From Aquitalea denitrificans (GTDB lineage: Bacteria > Pseudomonadota > Gammaproteobacteria > Burkholderiales > Chromobacteriaceae): a stretch of 64,000 nt of DNA. The notes beneath the pieces were generated by a model. It saw only the letters and a program-made list of their open reading frames with translations. It searched no databases and was not told where the DNA came from. A program made the translations under genes and the position numbers. Of the stretch, positions 1 through 7,858 are shown piece after piece (position 1 is the first letter of the stretch; each line of letters begins with the position of its first letter). The stretch is from contig NZ_CP047241.1 in assembly GCF_009856625.1 (NCBI RefSeq), forward strand, positions 2,852,001-2,916,000, in the 5' to 3' direction.

Positions 1-53
1 CCGCCGACATTCTGCTTGTAAGGCAGACGCTCTACCAACTGAGCTAAACGCCC
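1..53 (-). tRNA. tRNA-Val (anticodon TAC), 3' end cut by window edge
   Basis: The reverse complement gives the acceptor 5' strand GGGCGTT, D arm, anticodon arm with TAC, variable loop and the start of the T arm. The visible 53 bases are identical to the tRNA-Val copies in the array near 10.3-11.4 kb. The missing T arm and CCA lie beyond position 1. It follows hupB on the same strand and may be read from the hupB promoter. Confidence 0.95.
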
Positions 54-95
54 GCTATAAAACCTTGCCGCTATTGCTAACGACAAGGTTGCAGA

Positions 96-365
96 TTATA
101 GCGCGTCTTTCAGTGCTTTACCAGCACGGAACTTCGGAGAACGTGCAGCCGGGATCTTGATGGTTTCGCCGGTTTTCGGGTTGCGACCGCTGCGTTCAGC
201 ACGCTCGCCAACGTAGAAAGTACCAAAACCTACCAGAGTCACGGTGTCGCCTTTTTTCAGGGCGTCGGTAACAGCGGCAACCATACCATCCAGTGCCTTG
301 GCAGCTGCAGCTTTGGAAATATCGGCTTCAGCGGCGATTGCATCAATCAGTTCAGACTTGTTCAC
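96..365 (-). CDS. hupB: DNA-binding protein HU-beta
   Basis: This 89-residue protein is a standard-length HU subunit, a small basic dimer that bends DNA in the nucleoid. It shows the alpha-helical N-terminus (MNKSELIDAIA), the GFGTF turn near residues 46-50 and the DNA-binding arm signature GRNPKTGE near residues 60-67. The start codon is GTG, supported by an AGGGGA ribosome-binding site about six bases upstream. It lies downstream of lon, as in many proteobacteria, and has its own strong promoter. A tRNA-Val follows 42 bases after the stop. Confidence 0.98.
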   Translation of the reverse strand: MNKSELIDAIAAEADISKAAAAKALDGMVAAVTDALKKGDTVTLVGFGTFYVGERAERSGRNPKTGETIKIPAARSPKFRAGKALKDAL

Positions 366-420
366 GTAAGTCCCCTTTCGTCGTTCTTCGGTCTACGTAA
401 TTCGGATAAAAACCGCTTGC

Positions 421-450
421 TTTATAGCAAGGTCAAAATCCTTGTGTCAA
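421..450 (-). promoter_or_regulatory. sigma-70 promoter of hupB
   Basis: On the minus strand TTGACA is followed after 18 bases by TATAAA, about 55 bases before the hupB GTG start. The -35 box is a perfect consensus and the -10 box matches five of six positions. HU is abundant, which fits a strong promoter separating it from lon. Confidence 0.8.
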
Positions 451-541
451 GCGCCTTCCAGCGGAACATTGCCATTTGACAAGCCCGTCCGGAAAGCACA
501 AGCGGCCCGGTAATTTAACTACGGCTGCAACATACTGATTT

Positions 542-2956
542 TTAATGCGTCATTACGGATACACCGGACGCACCTTCCGGTGCGGGGTGCAACTCTTCCG
601 GCTTCGCTTCTTCAGGCAAGGGCTCGGGCTGACGCTCCAGCGCCAGGGCCAACACCTCGTCGATCCACTTAACAGGATGAATTTCCAGCTTCTGCTTGAT
701 GTTGGCAGGAATATCCACCAAGTCCTTGGCATTGCCATGCGGAATCAGTACATGCTTGATTCCCCCGCGATGTGCAGCAAGCAGTTTTTCCTTCAGCCCA
801 CCAATGGGCAATACTTCCCCGCGCAAGGTAATCTCGCCGGTCATGGCAACATCAGAGCGTACCGGAATTCCAGCCAGAACGGAAACAATTGCAGTTGTCA
901 TCGCAATGCCAGCGCTCGGGCCATCCTTTGGTGTCGCACCTTCAGGCACATGAATGTGCATGTCATGTTTTTCATGAAAATCAGGCTTAATGCCCAAAGC
1001 CCTCGAACGACTGCGCACCACACTCATTGCCGCAGTGATGGACTCCTGCATCACCTCACCCAACTGGCCGGTTCGCACAATATTACCCTTGCCTGGCAGC
1101 GAAACCGCCTCGATGGTCAACAACTCACCACCCACTTCGGTCCAGGCAAGACCAGTCACCTGGCCAATACGGTTTTCCTGCTCTGCCACACCATAATCAA
1201 AACGGTGTACACCCAGGTACTTGTCCAGATTCTTGGCATTTACCGTAACCTTGGTCGTCTTGTTCTTGCCCAGTAAAGCACCCGTCACCACCTTACGGCA
1301 GATCTTGGCTATTTCGCGGTCCAAGCTGCGCACACCAGCCTCACGCGTGTAGTAACGCACGATATCGCGCAAAGCACTTTCCTGCAGTACCAGCTCGCCT
1401 TCCTGAACGCCATTGGCCTTGATTTGCTTGGGTACCAGATACTTCAGCGCAATATTGACCTTTTCATCCTCGGTGTAGCCAGCCAGGCGGATGATTTCCA
1501 TCCGGTCCAGCAAAGCGTGCGGAATGTTCAGCGAATTGGCTGTTGCCACAAACATCACATCCGACAAGTCATACTCGACCTCGGCGTAATGATCGACGAA
1601 GGAGTGATTCTGCTCCGGATCCAGCACTTCCAGCAAGGCGGATGAAGGGTCGCCACGGAAATCAGCCCCCATCTTGTCCACCTCATCCAGCAGGAACAGC
1701 GGGTTCTTCACCCCGACCTTGCTCATGTTCTGCAGCACCTTGCCCGGCATGGAGCCAATATAGGTACGGCGATGACCACGGATCTCGGACTCATCCCGCA
1801 CGCCGCCCAAGGCCATACGCACAAATTTACGATTGGTTGCGCGAGCGATGGACTGTCCCAGCGAGGTCTTACCTACCCCCGGCGGCCCTACCAGGCACAG
1901 AATAGGCGCTTTGAGCTTGTCTACGCGCTGCTGTACTGCCAAGTACTCAAGAATGCGCTCCTTGACCTTTTCCAGGCCGAAGTGATCCTCATCCAGCACA
2001 GCTTCGGCGTTACCGACATCCTTATTGATCTTGGTCTTCTTCTTCCAAGGCAGTTCCAACAAGGTGTCAATGTAGTTGCGAACCACCGTCGCTTCGGCCG
2101 ACATGGGCGACATCATCTTGAGCTTTTTCAGCTCGGCACTGACTTTGTCCTTGGCTTCCTTGGGCATGCCAGCCAGACGAATCTTCTTTTCCAGCTCGTC
2201 AAGATCGCTGACTTCATCCATATCACCCAGTTCTTTCTGGATGGCCTTGACCTGCTCGTTCAGGTAATACTCGCGCTGGCTCTTTTCCATTTGGCGCTTG
2301 ACGCGGCCACGGATGCGCTTTTCCACCTGCAAGATGTCGATCTCGCCTTCCAACTGGGACAGCAAATGCTCCAGCCGCGCACGCACATCAAACATCTCCA
2401 GCACTTCCTGCTTCTGCTCCAGCTTGAGCGGCAGGTGAGCCACGATGGTATCTGCCATGCGACCGGCACGCTCGATGCCTGCCAGAGAAGTCATTACTTC
2501 AGGCGGAATTTTCTTGTTCAGTTTGACATACTGCTCAAACTGGGCCAGCAAGGCGCGGCGCATAGCTTCGGATTCGGTGGAATCTTCACCATCGGCCGCC
2601 AGCGGTGTAATGGTGCCGACAAAGCAGCCACCATCCTCTTCGACCCGGCTGATCTGTGCACGCTGACGGCCCTCGACCAGCACCTTGACAGTGCCATCCG
2701 GGAGCTTGAGCATTTGCAGGACCGAGGCAATCGTGCCGACGCTGTAGAGATCATCCGCTTCCGGTTCGTCCTTGGAGGCAGAGCGCTGGGCAACCAGCAA
2801 CACCTGCTTGCCTTCGTCCATGGCGCTTTCCAGCGCACGGATGGACTTGGCCCTGCCGACAAACAGCGGGATGACCATATGGGGGAAAACAACCACATCC
2901 CGGAGCGGAAGCAGGGGCAGTGTGGTTTCTTCGCGGAGTTCTGCGGGTTGGGGCAT
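542..2956 (-). CDS. lon: ATP-dependent protease Lon
   Basis: Lon is a cytosolic hexameric AAA+ serine protease that degrades misfolded and regulatory proteins. The 804 residues carry the N-terminal substrate domain (PLLPLRDVVVFPHMV), a Walker A motif GPPGVGKTS, a Walker B region LFLLDEVDK and the protease domain with catalytic Ser681 in PKDGPSAG and Lys724 in GLKEK. A longer frame begins 22 codons upstream, but the ATG used here has an AGGTG site just before it and gives the family length (E. coli Lon has 784 residues). It follows clpX after a terminator and has a sigma-32-type promoter of its own. Confidence 0.98.
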   Translation of the reverse strand: MPQPAELREETTLPLLPLRDVVVFPHMVIPLFVGRAKSIRALESAMDEGKQVLLVAQRSASKDEPEADDLYSVGTIASVLQMLKLPDGTVKVLVEGRQRAQISRVEEDGGCFVGTITPLAADGEDSTESEAMRRALLAQFEQYVKLNKKIPPEVMTSLAGIERAGRMADTIVAHLPLKLEQKQEVLEMFDVRARLEHLLSQLEGEIDILQVEKRIRGRVKRQMEKSQREYYLNEQVKAIQKELGDMDEVSDLDELEKKIRLAGMPKEAKDKVSAELKKLKMMSPMSAEATVVRNYIDTLLELPWKKKTKINKDVGNAEAVLDEDHFGLEKVKERILEYLAVQQRVDKLKAPILCLVGPPGVGKTSLGQSIARATNRKFVRMALGGVRDESEIRGHRRTYIGSMPGKVLQNMSKVGVKNPLFLLDEVDKMGADFRGDPSSALLEVLDPEQNHSFVDHYAEVEYDLSDVMFVATANSLNIPHALLDRMEIIRLAGYTEDEKVNIALKYLVPKQIKANGVQEGELVLQESALRDIVRYYTREAGVRSLDREIAKICRKVVTGALLGKNKTTKVTVNAKNLDKYLGVHRFDYGVAEQENRIGQVTGLAWTEVGGELLTIEAVSLPGKGNIVRTGQLGEVMQESITAAMSVVRSRSRALGIKPDFHEKHDMHIHVPEGATPKDGPSAGIAMTTAIVSVLAGIPVRSDVAMTGEITLRGEVLPIGGLKEKLLAAHRGGIKHVLIPHGNAKDLVDIPANIKQKLEIHPVKWIDEVLALALERQPEPLPEEAKPEELHPAPEGASGVSVMTH

Positions 2957-2992
2957 ATCACCTAACCTTGCGTACGTGAAACATTGCATGAA

Positions 2993-3020
2993 AGATGGGG
3001 CAGTCATGCTGAAAATCAAC
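2993..3020 (-). promoter_or_regulatory. Candidate sigma-32 (RpoH) promoter of lon
   Basis: The minus strand reads GTTGAT, 14 bases, CCCCATCT. The known RpoH consensus is CTTGAA, 13-15 bases, CCCCATnT. The -10 element is a perfect match and the -35 keeps the TTGA core. It lies about 36 bases before the lon start, so the leader would be short. The assignment rests on sequence only. Confidence 0.7.
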
Positions 3021-3050
3021 ACCCCATACTAAATCAGTTTGGCGACATTA

Positions 3051-3083
3051 CAAAAGAAAACCGCCCGTTGCGGGCGGCTTTTC
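3051..3083 (-). terminator. Rho-independent terminator after clpX
   Basis: The inverted repeat CCGCCCG/CGGGCGG encloses a very short loop. On the minus strand it is followed by TTTTCTTTTG. It separates clpX from the separately promoted lon gene. Confidence 0.8.
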
Positions 3084-3099
3084 CTAATCCTGAATCAAC

Positions 3100-4380
3100 T
3101 CAGGCGGACTGAACCTGCTCATCCTTGTCGCGATAGATGAACAGAGGCTTTTCACCTTTTTCGATAACCTTTTCATCCACCACAACTTTTTCCACATTTT
3201 CCATGGACGGCAGTTCGTACATGGTATCCAGCAGCACACGCTCGATAATGGAGCGCAGACCGCGCGCACCGGTCTTGCGGACCAGTGCCTGCTTGGCAAT
3301 GACACGCAATGCGGAAGGACGCACTTCCAGCTCAACATTCTCCATACGGAACAGACGCTGGTACTGCTTGATCAATGCATTCTTCGGCTGGGTCAGGATG
3401 GTGACCATGGCCTCTTCGTCCAATTCTTCCAACGTGGCCACCACCGGCAGACGGCCAATCAGCTCGGGAATCAGACCAAAACGGATGAGGTCTTCCGGCT
3501 CAGCCTCCTTGAACAGGGCCGAGGTCGACTTGCTGTCATCCTTGGAGCTGACTTCCGCGCCAAAACCGATGCCACCCTTTTCCGAGCGGCGGCGGATGAT
3601 CTTTTCCAGACCATCAAACGCACCACCGCAAATGAACAGGATATTGGTGGTATCCACCTGAATGAATTCCTGGTTCGGATGCTTGCGCCCACCTTGCGGC
3701 GGAATGGAAGCAACCGTACCTTCGATCAGTTTCAGCAAGGCCTGCTGCACGCCCTCACCCGATACATCTCGAGTAATGGACGGATTTTCCGACTTGCGTG
3801 AAATCTTGTCGATCTCATCGATATAGACAATGCCCCGCTGGGCCTTCTCCACATCGTAATCGCACTTTTGCAGCAACTTCTGGATGATGTGTTCGACATC
3901 CTCCCCCACATAGCCGGCTTCAGTCAGCGTGGTGGCATCCGCAATCACGAACGGCACGTCCAGCAGGCGAGCCAGCGACTGCGCCAACAAGGTCTTGCCA
4001 GAACCGGTAGGACCTACCAGTAGGATATTGCTCTTGGCGAGCTCAACCTCATCCTTATCGCTTGCAGGGGTGTACAGACGCTTGTAATGGTTGTACACGG
4101 CAACAGATAAGGTCTTCTTGGCGAAATCCTGGCCGATGATGTATTGATCCAGATCTGCGCGGATTTCCTGCGGAGTGGGCAGTGCGGTGGCAGTGCCGGT
4201 GGCATCACCGATTTCGCCGACCACCTTTTCCAGCTCTTCACGAATGATGTCATTGCACAGCTCGACGCATTCGTTGCAGATGAAGACCTGGGGACCGGCG
4301 ATCAAACGCTGGACTTCATGCTGGCTCTTGCCGCAGAAAGAGCAATACAGAAGTTTTTCGTTGCTGTTTTTATCAGCCAT
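3100..4380 (-). CDS. clpX: ATP-dependent Clp protease ATP-binding subunit ClpX
   Basis: ClpX is the AAA+ unfoldase that feeds substrates into ClpP. The 426-residue protein has the N-terminal zinc-binding domain with Cys13, Cys16, Cys35 and Cys38, a Walker A motif GPTGSGKT, the pore loop GYVGED, the Walker B segment IVYIDEIDK and the ClpP-docking loop GIGFGAEV. It starts 16 bases after clpP on the same strand, so the two are probably co-transcribed. Length and all key motifs match the family. Confidence 0.98.
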   Translation of the reverse strand: MADKNSNEKLLYCSFCGKSQHEVQRLIAGPQVFICNECVELCNDIIREELEKVVGEIGDATGTATALPTPQEIRADLDQYIIGQDFAKKTLSVAVYNHYKRLYTPASDKDEVELAKSNILLVGPTGSGKTLLAQSLARLLDVPFVIADATTLTEAGYVGEDVEHIIQKLLQKCDYDVEKAQRGIVYIDEIDKISRKSENPSITRDVSGEGVQQALLKLIEGTVASIPPQGGRKHPNQEFIQVDTTNILFICGGAFDGLEKIIRRRSEKGGIGFGAEVSSKDDSKSTSALFKEAEPEDLIRFGLIPELIGRLPVVATLEELDEEAMVTILTQPKNALIKQYQRLFRMENVELEVRPSALRVIAKQALVRKTGARGLRSIIERVLLDTMYELPSMENVEKVVVDEKVIEKGEKPLFIYRDKDEQVQSA

Positions 4381-4396
4381 TAGCTAGTTCCACTGC

Positions 4397-5029
4397 TTAC
4401 GCCGTAACATCCTTGCGGGAGGTCAGCACTTTATCAATCAGACCGTACTCGCGGGCCTCCTCGGCGGACATGAAATTGTCACGCTCGGTATCGGCCTGCA
4501 GACGCTCCATGGTCTGGCCGGAATGCTTGGCCAGCAGCTCGTTCATCTTGCCCTTTACCTTCACCAGCTCACGGGCATGGATTTCGATATCGGTCACCTG
4601 ACCGCTCAGACCACCACCATACAGCAGCGGCTGGTGAATCATCACGCGGCTATTGGTCAGGGCAAAGCGCTTGCCCTTCGTGCCAGCGGAGAGCAGAAAA
4701 GCGCCCATGCTGGCAGCCTGACCGATACACAGCGTGGAAATGTCCGGCTTGATGAAATTCATCGTGTCGTAGATGGACATGCCCGCCGTGATCGAACCAC
4801 CTGGCGAATTGATGTAGAAGTAGATGTCCTTGTCCGGATTTTCCGACTCGAGAAACAGCATCTGCGCCACAACCAGGTTGGCCGATTCGTCGGTGACGGG
4901 CCCTACCAGGAACACGATACGCTCCTTGAGCAGGCGCGAGTAGATGTCATAAGCGCGTTCGCCACGACCACTCTGCTCTACTACCATAGGCACCAGGCCC
5001 AGCCCTTGCGGTTCAATCATCGATTTCAT
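4397..5029 (-). CDS. clpP: ATP-dependent Clp protease proteolytic subunit ClpP
   Basis: ClpP forms the double-ring serine peptidase chamber used by ClpX. The 210-residue protein shows the nucleophile in GQAASMGAF (Ser107), the active-site histidine in MIHQP (His132) and the acidic residue in ADTERD (about Asp180). A short N-terminal propeptide before the GLVPMVVEQ segment is typical. The ATG used has a GGAG site about eight bases upstream; an in-frame ATG three codons later lacks one. It lies between tig and clpX. Confidence 0.98.
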   Translation of the reverse strand: MKSMIEPQGLGLVPMVVEQSGRGERAYDIYSRLLKERIVFLVGPVTDESANLVVAQMLFLESENPDKDIYFYINSPGGSITAGMSIYDTMNFIKPDISTLCIGQAASMGAFLLSAGTKGKRFALTNSRVMIHQPLLYGGGLSGQVTDIEIHARELVKVKGKMNELLAKHSGQTMERLQADTERDNFMSAEEAREYGLIDKVLTSRKDVTA

Positions 5030-5053
5030 CGACCAACTCCGTTTGTGTCGTTA

Positions 5054-6361
5054 TCAGGCGTTGTTACCCATCAGGGCATCAAAGGACAATTCTTCTGCTT
5101 CAACCTTGGCCTTGGACAGAACGAATTCCACTACATTGTCTTCCAGCACCATGGAAGTCGGGCCTTCCAGACGGTCTGCGCTGGCGTAGTACCAGGTCAG
5201 CACTTCTTCCGGATGCTCGTAGCTGTCAGCAAACTCTTCGATCATGGCCTTCACCTGCTCCGGCTTGGCTTCCAGCTTGTTGGCGTCAACCACTTCAGCC
5301 AGGATCAGGCCCAGAGCCACGCGACGTTCTGCTTGCTGAGCAAACAGTTCCGGCGGGAAAGGCATGTCCTTTACGTTCATGCCACGTTGCTGCATGTCAC
5401 GTTGTGCCTGTTCGATCAGACGACCGATTTCCAACTGAACCAGCGCCTTCGGCAGGGTAATCTCAGTTGCATCCAGCAGCGCTTGCATCACAGCTTCCTT
5501 GGTGCGAGCCTGCAGACGACGCTTCACTTCACGCTCAACATTCTTGCGAATTTCAGCGCGCATCTTTTCCACGTCACCATCGGCAATGCCCAGCAGCTTG
5601 GCGAACTCTTCGTTCACTTCCGGCAGGGTCGCTTCGGCAACATTCTTCACGGTGATTTCGAAGACGGCAGTTTTGCCGGCAACGTCCTTACCATGGTAGT
5701 CAGCCGGGAAGGACACTTCCACGTTCTTGACTTCATCTTCCTTCATGCCGGTCACGCCAGCTTCGAAGTCAGCCAGCATCTGGCCTTGGCCAATCACGAA
5801 GGGGAAGTTCTCGGAAGAACCGCCATCGAACAGCACGCCATCAATGCTGCCCTTGAAGTCGATGATCACGCGATCGCCTTCGGCGGCAGCACGCTCAACG
5901 CGGTTGTAGCGGGTACGTTGCTTGCGCAGGATATCGATAGTCTTGTCGATTTCGACATCGCTAACCGGGGTCGACGGCTTCTTGATTTCCTTGTCGGCCA
6001 GTTCGCCAACCTTAACTTCCGGGTAAACCTCGAAAGTAGCAGCAAACTTGAAGTTCTCTGCATCGCCCTCGGCGGCTACTGGCTCAAAGCGCGGATAGCC
6101 GGCAACGCGCAGCTTCTGCTCGCTCACTGCGCTATAGAAACCTTGCTGAACCTGCTCACCTAACACTTCTTCACGCACCTGGGCACCGTAATTGGCTTCA
6201 ACGATTTTCAGCGGAGCCTTGCCCGGGCGGAAACCTTGAATCTTGGCAGTACGTGCCACGCGCTTCAGGCGCTCAGTCACTTGGGCATCAATAGCAGCCA
6301 TCGGCAGAGCGATGTTCATGCGGCGCTCAAGATTGTTCAACGTTTCCAGTTGTACTTGCAT
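5054..6361 (-). CDS. tig: Trigger factor, ribosome-associated chaperone and prolyl isomerase
   Basis: Trigger factor binds the ribosome exit tunnel and shields nascent chains. The 435 residues contain the N-terminal ribosome-docking motif GFRPGKAP, a central FKBP-type domain (about 150-245) around DRVIIDFKGSIDG, and the helical C-terminal arms. The ATG chosen has AAGGA six bases upstream. A TTG two codons earlier would abut that site and is rejected. It is first in the tig-clpP-clpX order conserved in proteobacteria, with a sigma-32-type promoter upstream. Confidence 0.98.
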   Translation of the reverse strand: MQVQLETLNNLERRMNIALPMAAIDAQVTERLKRVARTAKIQGFRPGKAPLKIVEANYGAQVREEVLGEQVQQGFYSAVSEQKLRVAGYPRFEPVAAEGDAENFKFAATFEVYPEVKVGELADKEIKKPSTPVSDVEIDKTIDILRKQRTRYNRVERAAAEGDRVIIDFKGSIDGVLFDGGSSENFPFVIGQGQMLADFEAGVTGMKEDEVKNVEVSFPADYHGKDVAGKTAVFEITVKNVAEATLPEVNEEFAKLLGIADGDVEKMRAEIRKNVEREVKRRLQARTKEAVMQALLDATEITLPKALVQLEIGRLIEQAQRDMQQRGMNVKDMPFPPELFAQQAERRVALGLILAEVVDANKLEAKPEQVKAMIEEFADSYEHPEEVLTWYYASADRLEGPTSMVLEDNVVEFVLSKAKVEAEELSFDALMGNNA

Positions 6362-6458
6362 GTTCAATCCTTAAACTAGTCATCTGAATACGAGTTCGGC
6401 CCTTGCACGAACAATTCGTATTTTGGAAAACAGGTGAAACCCTTGAGGGCTTCGGCTC

Positions 6459-6487
6459 TATATGGGGCCACCAGCCCCGGCTACAAG
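6459..6487 (-). promoter_or_regulatory. Candidate sigma-32 (RpoH) promoter of tig-clpP-clpX
   Basis: The minus strand reads CTTGTA, 14 bases, CCCCATATA. The -10 element is a perfect extended RpoH consensus and the -35 matches CTTGnA. It lies about 100 bases before tig. A GGGGC/GCCCC inverted repeat overlaps the spacer and -10 box. No binding data are available from sequence alone. Confidence 0.78.
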
Positions 6488-6850
6488 TGCCACCCGTTCC
6501 GCTGCCTGCATTACACAGTCATAACGGGACAGCATCCCATTGCGAAAACGCGCAGTATAGCATGCAGCCTGTTTTTGTATGCAGGCGAATAGCGGCGCAA
6601 ATGCCGGTCATTCAACGCATCCCGCAAGGCAGTTAATCCGCGAACAGAAATGACAATAGGTGCACAGCCATCCCGACCACCAATACAATGACACCCCTGA
6701 CAGGGAGAAGAATCTGTTTTAACAGCCCGGACAGACATCACACGGCGAAACAGGGAGCATGAATGCAGAATGGCCGCCAAAAGCATACGCTTGGCAAATA
6801 TAAGGAAATCACTACTTCAGAGAAAAACAACTAAGGGGGAAGTCATGATG
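6488..6850. other. Non-coding stretch between tRNA-Leu and the tig promoter
   Basis: I see no convincing gene here. On the minus strand an extended -10 element (TGCTATACT, covering 6554-6562) could be a vegetative promoter for tig with a leader of about 190 bases, but it lacks a clear -35. A GCCTG/CAGGC inverted repeat lies just upstream of it. A cysteine-rich reading frame on the minus strand has no ribosome-binding site and is not accepted. Confidence 0.4.
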
Positions 6851-6935
6851 TGGTGCGAGCGGAGAGACTCGAACTCTCACGCCTTGCGGCGCTGGAACCT
6901 AAATCCAGTGCGTCTACCAATTCCGCCACGCTCGC
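6851..6935 (-). tRNA. tRNA-Leu (anticodon TAG)
   Basis: The reverse complement is an 85-base class II tRNA. The acceptor stem is GCGAGCG/CGCTCGC, the anticodon stem CTGGA/TCCAG encloses TTTAGGT (anticodon TAG), the long variable arm is GCCGCAAGGC-like, and the T loop is TTCGAGT. The discriminator A and CCA end are encoded. It reads CUA codons. Confidence 0.96.
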
Positions 6936-6976
6936 ACTACCATCAGGGCAGCGAATGCCACCGACGAAGAGGCCGC

Positions 6977-7005
6977 ACTATACCCCAGGCCAGTACATCT
7001 TTCAA
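6977..7005 (-). promoter_or_regulatory. Promoter of tRNA-Leu
   Basis: The minus strand carries TTGAAA, a 17-base spacer and TATAGT, followed by a GC-rich discriminator (GCGGCC) typical of stable-RNA promoters. It lies about 40 bases before the mature 5' end of the tRNA. Confidence 0.75.
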
Positions 7006-7046
7006 GCGCTTCACAATGAACCATTGCCATGGTTTCATGTCACAAT

Positions 7047-7083
7047 GCTGGCACTTCATTTTCATGCCAGCTGTTTGAACAGC
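7047..7083 (+). repeat. Two overlapping inverted repeats upstream of the YccA-like gene
   Basis: GCTGGCA/TGCCAGC (11-base loop) is followed directly by the palindrome GCTGTT-TG-AACAGC. They lie 30-65 bases before the start codon, where an operator or leader structure could sit. The function is unknown. Confidence 0.4.
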
Positions 7084-7111
7084 ACACACAACACCAGATA
7101 AAGAGGGCAGC

Positions 7112-7801
7112 ATGCAACCAGACCTGCACAATACTTACCAGGCCGGCACTTCGGGTCTTGCGCGGAATAAGGTTTTGCGCAACACCTACGGCTTGCTCGG
7201 CCTTTCGATGATTCCCACCGTCATGGGCGCACTCATCGGCACCCACTTGAACTTTGCCTTCATGGCTGCCAGTCCGATCGTGGGCATGCTTGCCATCATG
7301 GCCGTTTTCTATGGCTTGGTATTTGCCATTGAAAAGAACCGCAACAATGCGCTGGGCGTTTTCCTGATGCTGGGCTTTACCTTCATGATGGGTCTGCTGC
7401 TGGGACCGTTGCTGCAGTTTGCAATGCGCTTCAGTAATGGCGGCCAGCTGATCATGACTGCAGGCGCAGCCACCGCACTGGTATTCATCGTGATGGCAGG
7501 CATCGCCAGCACCACTAAGCGCGACCTGTCCGCGCTGGGCAGCTTCCTGACCGTGGGTGCCATTGTGCTGATGGTGGCTGTTGTCGCCAACATCTTCCTG
7601 CAAATGCCCGGGGTTCAACTCGCCATTGCCGCTGCATTTGCACTATTTAGCTCGCTGATGATTCTGTGGCAGGTGAAAGTTGTGGTTGATGGTGGTGAAT
7701 CCAGCTATGTATCGGCCGCACTGTCGATCTACATCAGCATCTACAATCTGTTTACCAGCCTGCTTCAGTTGCTGTTGGCATTCAGCGGCGACCGCGACTA
7801 A
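7112..7801 (+). CDS. yccA: Bax inhibitor-1 (YccA-type) membrane protein
   Basis: This 229-residue protein is nearly all hydrophobic, with about seven predicted membrane helices after a short polar N-terminus. The segments NKVLRNTYGLLGLS, VVANIFLQMP and the C-terminal SIYISIYNLFTSLLQ resemble E. coli YccA, an inner-membrane member of the BI-1 family known to interact with and modulate the FtsH protease. A ribosome-binding site (AGAGGG) precedes the ATG. It stands alone, convergent with tilS, with a bidirectional terminator between. Function is inferred from the family. Confidence 0.9.
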   Translation: MQPDLHNTYQAGTSGLARNKVLRNTYGLLGLSMIPTVMGALIGTHLNFAFMAASPIVGMLAIMAVFYGLVFAIEKNRNNALGVFLMLGFTFMMGLLLGPLLQFAMRFSNGGQLIMTAGAATALVFIVMAGIASTTKRDLSALGSFLTVGAIVLMVAVVANIFLQMPGVQLAIAAAFALFSSLMILWQVKVVVDGGESSYVSAALSIYISIYNLFTSLLQLLLAFSGDRD

Positions 7802-7816
7802 ACCGCAGCACCCAAC

Positions 7817-7847
7817 AAAAAGCGCCTTACTTCAAGGCGCTTTTTTT
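7817..7847. terminator. Bidirectional terminator between yccA-like gene and tilS
   Basis: An eight-base-pair stem AGCGCCTT/AAGGCGCT is flanked by an A run on the left and seven T's on the right, so it can stop transcription from both convergent genes. Confidence 0.88.
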
Positions 7848-7858
7848 ATTTCGGCTGA

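Noticed and set aside
1772..2965. A 397-codon open frame on the plus strand opposite lon
   Set aside because: It is the mirror of a GC-rich coding frame with no ribosome-binding site and a composition typical of antisense shadows. Similar long frames opposite the fad dehydrogenase (836 codons), clpB (773), kdpB (622) and tig (546) were rejected for the same reason.
6359..6367. A TTG two codons upstream as the tig start
   Set aside because: It would directly abut the AAGGA ribosome-binding site, which is correctly spaced for the ATG.
6511..6786. A cysteine-rich 91-codon frame on the minus strand between tRNA-Leu and tig
   Set aside because: No ribosome-binding site, no recognisable motif, and it overlaps a likely tig promoter region.
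7070..7083. A LexA box in GCTGTTTGAACAGC
   Set aside because: Enteric LexA sites need eight bases between CTGT and ACAG; only four are present.
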